Assembly (NCBI GenBank): GCA_902806595.1
Contig: CADCXC010000009.1
Location: forward strand, 992,001-1,056,000
Reading direction: 5' to 3'
DNA: 64,000 nt
From: Pyrenopolyporus hunteri
Taxonomy: Eukaryota; Ascomycota; Sordariomycetes; Xylariales; Hypoxylaceae
The position numbers were made by a program, and so were the translations under genes. A model generated the notes under the pieces. That model had not been told where the DNA came from, did not search any database, and saw only the letters and a list, made by a program, of their open reading frames with translations. Shown piece by piece: positions 50,478 to 62,000 of the stretch (its first letter is position 1; each line of letters opens with the position of its first letter).

Positions 50478-53400
50478 CGTTGTGTTAGTTCCTATCGGTG
50501 TCGGGATAGGCAGGTAGTCCCCGGCTCAGAATCTCAGTTCTCAAGTGGACTAGCGGTGGAGGGTCCTTGGAAACAACGCGAGAATAGGCGCTATGAGGGT
50601 AGTATTATAGAAATAGACATATGTATAATAGCCCTTATGGTGGTAGCACAATGCCCCCGATATTATACCTTGAGAGCCACAGCAGAGATAGAGTAGGGAA
50701 CTAGACCGGTTAGACACTGACGGGGGAAAAACGACGTATATTATGCCCGGTACCAGACGAACGGGAAGGTAAAATGTACGGAGATGGAGCTGAGTGGCCA
50801 AGCCGGGTGTTTACGAAAGATATAAGATATGAGTGGAGGCATAAGAGAGATGAGAGGGAGTCTGCTTAGAGCGTACATGGACCCAGATAAAAAGGCTCAG
50901 GGGACTGACTAAAACCTGATTTGGTCTTGGAAAAAGGTAGTAAGAGATAGACCCACATGGAATACGTAGGCTGTCAGAAAGGGTGCGTGGTAGAGGCCCA
51001 ATGGAAGTCGGCGGCGCTTGTGGCCATATAGATGACCAGGTTCAAATATGAACTCGACTCGCAGAGCTGCCCAGCTGTAGTGAATTGCTGACAATACAAA
51101 CAAGAACGACGATTCGGGGAAAGCAGCCAACGTGAGCAGAGTCATAGGAAATGTACGCGTACGTGGGTATGATGGCTACTAGGGACGGAGAATGGCTAGG
51201 TAGTCGAAGTGAACTACATAGGTAGACAATACCTAATTCTTAGTAACGATACAAGGTAACTTGCGAAGCGTAAAAAGAGGTCTGCAGTATCACTATGATA
51301 AATCTCTCTATATGGTAACGAGTGTGCCTACTGCGAACTTGTCGGATAGGTATTGGCTGGGGCGTCTAGGTCTTCATAGAAGGAGCCTGGAGCCGATTCA
51401 AGCTTGAAGAAAATCGAAGAATAGCAATATCCCAGAAGGAGATAGCCGTTGATTGGTCCCGATATCATGGGCTGAACTCGGCTCGCAGTTGATGCGCATT
51501 GTGTAACGGCGTCCAACCCCAAGGTGGTACCTTGGTAGATCTGGCATGGAGAACTACCAGAAGAAATGGGTGTCCAGCACGTCAAGCGAAATCCGCGCCA
51601 GGTGTGTGCATTAGCACGCAACTGGGACGCCATGCTAGGAATACGGCAATATCACAAATGGTATGCGGAGAGGGAGGGAGAGAGTAGCAGTAACGTAGGT
51701 ATGCAATGAGGAGGCGACAGCAGTGCTACACATAGGTTAGCAACCCGCAGATGGTCGATACAACACCCGAGGAGGGGTGCCATGGACAGGGTCATGACGA
51801 TAAACATCTGGCTGGCTGGCTGGGTGGCCGAGTAAGGCTATAGGTAGAGCTGTCCCGACCCGGAACGGGATAGACTTGAAGGTAGAGGAGAGACTTATGC
51901 AGGTGTATTCCAGTAGACCAAGGGTAGTGTATGGTTCGCCAGCGACGACGTCAATACCTAGCTCGATATTTAGCAGACGGGTCCCTGAGCTATCTTGCAG
52001 TTTTGGGGGGGGTTAGATGAGGTTCGGGCCCGAGAGGTCGACAGTCTCACAGCAGGAAGAGAAGAGTGCCTAAGGAATCTGATACGGCAATCCAAGCCCG
52101 GGAAGGATGCAGACCTTCCGATCTGAAAGTGAAGAAAAAGGATGTCTAGTGGATTCCTGGCTCCCAATTGGGATTGGTGATGACTAGCTGTGATAGTAAT
52201 AGATAGTCACATTTACGTTTCGTCTATCGGATTGTTTTTCTTCTGTTTTTTTCTTCGTGGCGGGGGAGAGAAAAGAGAGGGAGGGAGTAACGTGAAAGCT
52301 TATGTATGGTGGGCATTGCATGTAATAATCCAGAGGCGCTCGGTCTTATCCGAATAAATGCATATTCTCGTTGGGGTGTAAGCAGCTGGGGACGCTGTAC
52401 CGTAAGCAGTTTCGCGACTTACGTGACTTCAAGATTTAGAAGTAGCTGTGATGATGGTCCACGTTCCCCGCGTTACTGAGCTCTCGTACGTACCTTGTAC
52501 CTAGGTACCTCTGATCACAGATCAATGAATATGAACCTACATGTAGCAGAATAGCATCAAAATAAATGCCTCAGCCACACCAACCCCTAGACTTCTCGTC
52601 AACCTTTTCATTCCTAAAATTTTCTGACATTAGAAAATAACTTAGGTATATATAAAACGTTTATTTATAATTTCATTGACCTATACACTCCAATTACGAT
52701 AATATTGATATTTTATAACATCGTTTAAAGTATTTACATACCTACCTATTTATCAATAAGTGTGGCCGGTGAAATATGTACATGTGGCTGATGTAGGTGG
52801 GGTGTATGGTTCTTGCGCAGGAGACCGCTAACCAACATGAAGAACGCGAAACCAACGAGGCACGTACCAAGGTATTCAGAGAACCTGTAATTTACAGTTC
52901 ACGATCCCCTCATAGACCTTTTTCAACTTTCTCACCGAGCCTCACCTCATTCAAGAAACTTACTCTCATAGAGATCAGACATCGCGGATACAACTCCCGA
53001 TGATGTGTAATTCGTGGCACTTATCATGAAATTCTTTTTTTTTTCTTTTTATTATCCGCAATATCGATTAAGGAATCCTCAAGTTGTACGATGTTTCTAT
53101 TCAGCTTTCGTTAACCCTACCAATCCTTCAGTGCCACCCAGTAAGAAAATACGGAGGTCTTCATCGAATGTGATGGCAATGTATTCCTAGGACTCTTATT
53201 TCTTAATTCCTTTATTACTCCCCATCCCGATCGACTGCCGGAGAATCGGTGCCTTCATGCTCCGAATTTGCTATCGCAAACTCGCCGCGAGGGAGCAAGC
53301 TGAGCGACGCTCCAAGCAGTCGTGAAGCTCCCATGCTTATGATTGGTTCTGCTATCTATATCTTCCGGAGCTTGTTCTACTTCGGTTTATTTACAAAACT

Positions 53401-56400
53401 CCTTCACGCCTTCGCAACTCATACCCCTCTGATAAGTCAGTTTTATCGTTACCCAAACAGCACTCTCGATATGGTGGGCTCTATTGTCGCTACCTCAAGC
53501 TTCTCGGACCTCCGCCCCTCACCAGAAGACCCAGTCGAGTTACAGGTCATCTCAAGCGAATTTGTCTTCAAATCGGCAGGAAGGTTGTCTGTCCGACGTG
53601 AGAAATACACCCCCGCAACCCTTTACGGGGATGGTCGATCGACAAATTCCATGTAGGATTATACCACAGCCTCTGCCTCGGATCCTATGCGATGCTCATC
53701 CGATCTCGTAGCCCGTATCACATAGCTTTTATCGCCCAGCCCAACCTGAACAGGTTTACAAATCCGTTGTTACTTGGCGTTGTTAGAGAGATTGACATCG
53801 GAGATATGAATTTGCCTCATCTAAACTGGGCGAGTTAGTTTACTTGGGACACCAGTCTGAATTGGCTTAGATTGCGCCTCGAGGCCTTAAACACGGCCTG
53901 CTCGGCGCAATATTGAGGAGAAGGGCACCTGAGGGCCAATGAAAATCGCTGAGACCGTTAGATCGTTAACATAATTTCTTTAGAGCCTTCTCGGGATTCG
54001 ATTAGGCGTGCTCTAGAGCGTATCTAGTTACAGTTAGGTCACCTATGGCTTGATATCAGACTACCCCTTGTTCCGCTAATGCTTTGTTTGCGCGCTGACC
54101 CTACACGTAGGTCACGGCTTCTGTACTATGTAACCATCACTCACCGCCGATGCCATTTCTTCCTAGCCGCCTCTCAACGCAATACACAACCCTCACCGGT
54201 AGAGCTTGGCCGAAATCGAGGACAATGGGACTGCTTTGATAGTCCTTTCATTAGATATGTTTCGAATAACCACTTTCGCTAGCACACTCAAATCATAATC
54301 ACATATCTCCGCAGTGGATCTACAGGACGTCAGACCGGAACGCTTCAGTGAACAAATTTTATGACATGCCTCCGCACCTTTTCCTTTTCCTTAAGAATTA
54401 TGCTGTTCCCACGCCACATAAGGCCAAGACAGCTACTCCACAACAATTTACTCTCCGTAGCAAGACTCGCTCTCTAGATAACGTTTAAGCTTTCACCACC
54501 TACGAGATAGCAGTTCATCACTAGATCCGTACCTACATAGATATGGGAAGCTATGAAAGCCTGTGTTGCTTTCACGCGTCTAGATGGGACCACTCCAGAT
54601 TCTAACCCTAGTTGAAAGGTTGCCCAATATATGGCACCATAATAGCACGATGAAGCTTGAGGATACACGCATAGACGTTCAACAGGGGCTAGCGACTGGT
54701 TGTCCACACCACGCCCTACGACCCTGACAAAACATGGGACACCCTTGCTCTATCGTGCATGGAACTCTCAGCCCGTTTCGGCTTCGACGTCGCGCTACTA
54801 TGCTATTGGTACGATTAGTAAGGACCTACTTGTCGGTAGACGCTGTAGTCATTAAGGGTCTTTAGCTGGGACCGTGAACCCGTGTAGCGCATTAAGCTAT
54901 TGATTTCGCGTGCTCTTAAGATTTACTCTTATACCCCAAGGTATTTAAGCTCCCAGGAACCGAGATAGTTAGCGTCATCCATTGATAACCGGATCTTAAA
55001 ACTCGCAGCAAGAGACTTCATTCAGCAGACGTTGACCTAATAACCCCAACACTTCTCATATTGGATAATCTCAAAACCTATGGATAGACAAGCCCACAGC
55101 TAGATGTCAGAAGATTTTCAGAATGTAAAACATGTGATTGCGGCTGATGTACTCTTTGACTGAAATCGCCGCTGCCCGTGATACTAAAATTTAACGGATC
55201 TAGGATGGATCCCATTGGATACCAACGTTAATCAGTGCAATTATCCGTTTAAAGATGATGATCTTCCATGCCTCTTGCCTTTGACGCGCTCGGATAAGTC
55301 AATATGCTGTGTATACTAGGACAACATTACTGCGGAAGCAAGTCGAAGCCGTGATCTGCAACTCGACATATCACGTCAACCACATAAAAGTCCATTAAAT
55401 GAGCCCTTAATGATTTGACGTCAATGCATGAACGATCATGGATCCTCATGCTGAACCATTGTCTTCGAACTCTTCGTGACTATCGAGGTCCGGAACAGGG
55501 ACCTATCCTTAAAATTAGCGTTGAAGATCTCAAAGCTAATCTAGAATACAGGCTTCCAATCTTCGCCAGGTTCCTTCTCTAGGTGTTTCTTCCAAGTCGG
55601 AAGAGGTCCGCATCGAATTGGACATACGTCGTCACTATCCAGGTCACTTAGGTGTACAGGTGTACTCACCTCGACAATCTCTAGGAGCATTAGGTGTCTA
55701 AATACACAGCGGGTATGACTCACTCTAACCCTTTACGATGGTAGGGTTTCTTGTGTGCTGATTCCGAGCTTATTCAAAGCGTGGTGGCTATCGCATCGGC
55801 ATGCTATTACACGTGTAAGCGCTTTAGACGGCAGAAACGCCGTAGGCCCAATGCTCTAGCGATCATCCAGTCAAATTGATAAGAAATCATAGTGAAGTTG
55901 CCGTGTCTGGTTTACTAGGTACCTAGGTAGGTTGGTATCCATAACCATCCCAGACCCCTAGGAATCCTTAGACTCAAGTCTATCCACACGAATGTACTAT
56001 CACAAGACAACGAACGCATTATCAGAAACGCTAGCGCGTGCTTGGTACATGGGAGACGGGACGACTTTAGAGCTGTGGCTATCCCAGAACTCACAAGCAC
56101 CCTCGGTTGCGCAACATCTCAAGCTTGGGCGAACCTGCAAGACCGCCTCTCAGCTTACACCAGCCACGACGGCACGAGATTTCGTGGAACACCGTGTCGG
56201 CTCATCCAGGCAGGGCAACTGGCTCTCGGTAGCATCGTAGAGCAGCACAACTGCTCCGTGTCCTCGTGGGCACCAATCGTAATCGCGCTGTCGGCCGTGC
56301 CGTAGCATGTGAGCCTGCGAGATTAGAACCCGATATGCTTCTTACCCGGAGCTTCTTTGGCCTCTTTTACCTTTACCCCTTTTCTTCACAAACCTTACGG

Positions 56401-59032
56401 GCGCAGCTTGGCTACAAGCCGCCTCCGACCACTCCGCATACATACGTCCTTTCTCGGATCACTCGTTACTTTGTTGAGGGCGTTAGCAACGGCGATATGC
56501 GGCAGACGGACATCTACAGCGGGGACGGAGGGGGGGCGCTTCGCCGCGTCTCGCTCGTACCTTACCGACGCACGAGCCCCTCGACGGAGGACTAAAGAAA
56601 CAAAAAATAAGAGGGGAGAGAGCCGTGCAGGCAGCTCGACTCCTATGTGTGTTAATATATGCTTTTCTGTATGCTTTCCTATCCCGGATACCTTTTAGAA
56701 ATATGTCTCGGTCACTATGACACAATACTAATGGTACAGGCCAGCTCGCGATATTGGCTATGCTGGCATCCCAGAGGCTGCGATTGGCGAAGCTTGTCTT
56801 GCCCTTTCCCATGTCTTTGACGTCAATTACTTACTAGACAAAGGAAAGACACGGCAGAGGGGTTCCGGTTTCACAAGGGCGCGAGGACTTCGAACTCCGA
56901 GGGCGTGTGGAAACAAAAATGGCAAAGAAGGGATCCCGGTTTTGAGCTGACTTCTAAAACATCCTAACCTTAGATAGATAGGTACCTAGATATCTCAGAC
57001 GCGGGAAGGAGGGCGTCAATACACGCCCCCAGGGGCAAAGGTATAGCATGCTGCTGCTACTCCTCGATATGTTTATCTCGCCTTTCCGCTTTCGTGCCAT
57101 GCGCTTGATTGAACATCGCCCGGTGGCATTCGCATCGATAGCTCTCGAGCCTATTTGCCGTCGTGGCACATGATTCTTCTTCCTTTTTTCGATCCGCCTC
57201 CGGCCCGCAGCGAAGCCCTGGGAGTGGCTGCTTCGACGCCCTACACGGGGAGGGAGCCCGGCCATCGAGTTATGATCCCTCAGATGCTTTATCTTATTTA
57301 TTGCATTCCTCGAGCCGGCATGTCGTGCGCAGCGAGCCTTGGGTCGCATCGAAACGTGGTGTTTCTCCCCGCGCATGGCGCCCGCTGCCGTGCCACGCCG
57401 GCATTCTTGGGGGGGCGCTGCTGGAGTGCGACGGATCGCCCTCGCTTAGGGGGTGGATAGAGAGAGAGAGAGAGAAGGAGAGACAGAGATAGAGGATGAG
57501 TAGGAGGCAAGCATGTAGAAGAATGCAATGCTGTGCTACGGTAGGTTGATTGTTAATCTTTACAGGACGAATGCCTGCGACACGACGCACTTCGCGCTCC
57601 TTCGCGAAGCGCGAACTGCGGAATCTCCTGCCCGCGCCGCAGTCGCAGAGAGACCCCTATTCGGCCCATTGTCTTGGGCTGCAGGTATAAGCAAGATTGT
57701 CACATCATATCATATCACCCGCCGCTGCTGGATGCCGGGTACGACAGGCGAAAGAGGGTATAGCAGAAGCGAGATATCATATAGTTATGATAGGTAATGG
57801 CACGTATAAATTCAGCGCGTATTCGCAGTGCGCACCCACCTGTAGATCTACTTCCTCTTTTTTACTTCCGTGCATGTTCTTTTTCACCTTTCTACTATAA
57901 AAATCGCAGTTGGGTTTCACGCCAAATCGTGGTCTGCGTCGAGGGCACCCGAGGGGTGGATGCCGTGCACCCTGTGCCATTTCTCACTTGGACTCTGCTA
58001 ATGCGGCCACCCGAATGCTGTGCGGTTTCGCTATCGACATACCTGCAATCGTACCCAAATGCTTGGTGATCATGGGGACAGGGCAGCAGCGCCACGAAAG
58101 GCACCTTTGGCGACGCAGCTGTGGGTTTAAATGGGAGGCGTTGTTGGCGTTGGAGATCATGGCGATAAATGGCTTCTAAAAAAAAATCCCGCTGCGATGC
58201 CGGGGCTAGGGGAGAGGGGCCCTGCATCGAGATCCTGCGCGCTCCGGTGCGGCTCCCGAAGATCCGGTTTCGAAAGGAAACGCAAACGCGAGCAGACAAA
58301 CGCATAGGGGGCGCACGGAGATATCGCTGGGCCCCGAGTAGCACAGGCGGATGGATTATCAGGGCCCGAACGAAGTGACGAACGCCACTTCTACGAGACG
58401 ACCAGAGCGTACAGTAATCATATGGGAAACGCTTTGGTGGACGAGAGGTTATGATACAAGCGGTGCTTATGAACGAATACAGTGAACGGATGAGCATGAT
58501 CTATAGAATGAATAAAACACGACGCCGTGGGGCGAGACTGCGTTATGTCAAATAAATCAAACGACGTCAGTATCAACGCCAATGTCAAACGATATCAATG
58601 CAGTAGGACTGCCACAGAAAACATGACAGAGGGTTCATCGCTACAAGACAATTCAAAGATAGAGAACAAAAAGGATCTATATTTATATATAAGCTTCTTG
58701 ATGCTATAACTTTGTGTGTTGAGCTTCTTTATCTACGAGAAGTCGACTGAGTGCATCGTGATAGCCCAAGAGCCATGGACAAACGACCCGCAGCTGCAAC
58801 ACGTATCTATAAGTAATCCCTGATCTTCGTCCTATATCCAGCGCCGAGTTCCCTTTAGTGGTTCGAAAAGAACAGACAGGATTATGAGTCCCAGTCCTCG
58901 TTAGCCGTGAAAAGAAACGTGAGAATAAGAAATGAGTGTGAACGTCGGACAGAGTATATACATCATGAATGTTACGTGGTCTTAGACGCAGCTAAAGACC
59001 GGAGTGAATGAAGTTACCAGAGTGTAGTAGCT
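50478..59032. other. 8.6 kb spacer without recognisable genes
   Basis: This lies between the AflR-type gene (which is transcribed away from it) and the 3' end of the PKS. It must hold the AflR-type promoter on the left and the PKS terminator on the right. Many short open frames occur, but none is convincing, including a 200-codon frame at 57895-58497 (minus strand). Other content is an AT-rich patch around 52600-52760, a CCTAGGTA motif near 52500 and 55915, and an AG run at 57459-57474. Confidence 0.55.
57459..57474. repeat. (AG)8 dinucleotide run
   Basis: Eight consecutive AG units, continuing into a purine-rich stretch. Confidence 0.9.
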
Positions 59033-62000
59033 CTAGGCGTGGAGGCCCTCCTTCAAGAAACCGCCCAGTTGCTTCGCGAGCTCACCGTGCATCATCGAAA
59101 AGTGGTTGCCCGGCATGTGATGGAACGTCATCTTCTCAATGTCGAGGTACTCGTCCCAGCGGTTAGGACCGAAGTCGGTTCGGTTGTCGAGGAGGAAGAG
59201 AGCGTGGCCGGTAGGGTACGGGTCAGGTCGCGGGTCCGTGGGCAATTTGCAGACACCATCCTCGCACCAGATGGTCGTAACCTTGGGGCACTTGTCTTTA
59301 GGGATCGGCTCGGCGGTGTAGTTAGATAAAGCGGTGACCGATGCTGCGAAGTGAGGAAGAAGCCACGACGGAATCTTCTTCTGCTCCGGTCCGTCGCCCT
59401 CTCCGAGAAGACCGATTTCTGCGAACCAAGCGTGAAGGCCAGAAGGTAGAGGCTCGATGGTGATAGGGCAAGGTGCATCGATAATGAGCAGATGAGATAC
59501 TTCTTCGCCCGCCTTTGTAAGTTGGTTGACGATCTCGTAGGCGATTACGCCGCCGGCGGACCATCCGGACACGGCGTAAGGACCCTGTGGTTGACGACGC
59601 TTCATCTCTTCGATGAACTTGGTGGCCATTCCGTACACGCCGCATTTATACTCCTCCGGAGTCTTCATGAAAGGAGAGAACATACCCCAAACGGCAACAT
59701 CGGGTCCAAGCTGAGAAATTTCTGTGTAAGATGTGGCACTACCACTCCCATCGGGTATCATGAAAAGCTGTTTGGTGGCGGTGCGGTGATTGCCCTGGAG
59801 TAGGACGGATGTTGCCTTGCGGTGAGGGTAAGGGTCAGCGACCGCTACGGACTTCGTTATAGCTACAGTCTCGGTCTTAGCCGTAGCCTTTGGCTGGGCC
59901 TTAGCCTTAGGGGCCTTAGAGGAGGTGGCCTTAGAGGAGGTGGCCTTGGAAGCGGGGGCGGCACGCTTGGGTTTGCCTTCAATGCCAAGAGTCCGCTCGA
60001 TATCCTTAAGCGAAGGGTTATGGCCCAAGAGGTCGGAGGGGATGTCAAGACCAGTCTTCTCACGGAGGATACCAAGAATAGACAAGGTCATAAGCGAGTC
60101 CATGCCGAGTGCAGCCAAGTCAGGGGCAGCAATGATTTCCTCCACATCAACTCCCATTTCGCCGCAGATAGTCTCGCGCACGATCTGCTGAAGTTCGCTG
60201 TTGCTGCCAGCACTAGCTGTTCCGGCGTCACCCTTCACCGACCCCTTGTCACTCTCTCCCGGAGTTGTAACTTCCGAGTCCGATTCTATATCGTCGTCGC
60301 TGTCAGAGCTGCCACTTGAGCCACTGGACTCCGAGACAACGGGCGCAGTACTAGACTCAAACTGAGCGAGGAACTTCTTAAAAGCGCCGATGGTGGCGTG
60401 GTCGTTGAATGCATGAGAACCGATATTAAGTTCCAATTCCTCGCGGAGACGGCCGCTAATAGTGAGGCCCATCAAAGAGTCGACACCAAGATCGGAGAAG
60501 GCAATGTTATCCGCCAATTCGTCGTGGCCAACACCGGTCTCTTTCGAAATAATGTTCATGACTTGAGCGACGACGGACGTCTGGGCGAGCTTCTTGTTAA
60601 CAGCTGGGAGGTTAGATTTGGTAACCTGCTTCTTCTCCTTTGTAGGAGCCTTGGCGGCAGCAGGCTTAGCAGCAGGACTAGGGCGGGTGGAAGTAGTAGT
60701 AGCAGCGGCGCCCTGGGGAGGTAGGACGACGTTGAGAACCTTACGGGTAACGGCCTGGAAGCGGATATCGCCACCAAGTCCAATGAGCTTATCACCGTCA
60801 AATACGTAAGCGTCTCCGGCCATCATCTTGGTGCCCTTGACGTTTTGCATGCGAATGTAGGTCTGATATGTCTTCGACGCGCTGAGACGTTCGGCGAATC
60901 GCATGCTTCCCCAGCCGTGAGAAACGTAAACCTGCTCACGGGAATCGATAGCATCAGTGCCATTAACAATAAAGCCAGAAATATGGCAGAGTGAGTCGAT
61001 CCAGTATGGAGCGCTATGGAAATTGCCGTCCTCAGGCGAAGTTTGGAATACGACTTTAGCCGTGGCCTCGCAAGTCTTACTGTCCAATACAACAGTTTCC
61101 ATGCCTTGGTATCGTGGTTCGTAGTCCACAAGAGCTGTGAAGAGCTTATAAGCGAGGCCTCGGCCGATCTTGGAAGCATCGCCGCGCTGCTCAGCGGCCT
61201 TGAGCGCGTCGATGCGTGATTTGATCAAGTAGCTGACACGTTCGAATTCGTTCAGCCACTCCTGATTGTCACCAAAGTAGACCTTGCAGTGAGCATGCTC
61301 AGACTTCTTGGCGCCTTCACCCGTAGTCCAACTGATATGGCCAACATTTTCGGCTGCATTGACCTCAACATTCATGCGCAAAATCTGGCTCGACGCCTCC
61401 GGATCGAAAATGAGGGCTTTAGGGACTTCCACCGCGGCAACATTTATACCAATATCCTTGGTGTCGGGTCGTAGCAGCTTGTAGGCGTATTCGCATATAG
61501 TCATGGCCATATCACCATACAAGGAGGATGGGATGAGGCAAGTACCGTTGACACGGTGACCCGAGCAGACCTTTCGGAGGTTCTCCTCGGCTAGGTCGGA
61601 TTCGGTCTCGAGGATGACGACGTCGCCCTTGACGTCCTCCTCTGTAATCCTTTGGACCGAAGTAGTTGATAATTTCGGTTTGCTGGGCTCGATAGCCTTC
61701 GTGGGAGCGGCCAAGGCTCCACGGTTCTTGGTGAGGCACCAATCACCCGTGTACTGTAGCCAATAGTTCTTCAAGTCAAAGGAGTACGCGGGAAGGTCTA
61801 ATAATCTAACCGACGCATCGAAATCACGATGGAATTCGTTCCAGTCAAGGTTCAAACCCGCTGAGTGAAGTGTGCATAGAGTTGCACTAAGAGTCTTGTA
61901 AGTGGCTTCGTTACGACGCAGCGTTGGTACAGCGATTGTGCTCGCGCCAAAGGCTGCCTTAACCATGTTAGCACAGACGGGATGCGGGCCGACCTCTAGC

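Noticed and set aside
57895..58497. 200-codon minus-strand frame upstream of the PKS 3' end
   Set aside because: Arg/Ser/Pro-rich translation without motifs, overlapped by several other frames of similar size in a GC-rich patch. Probably chance.
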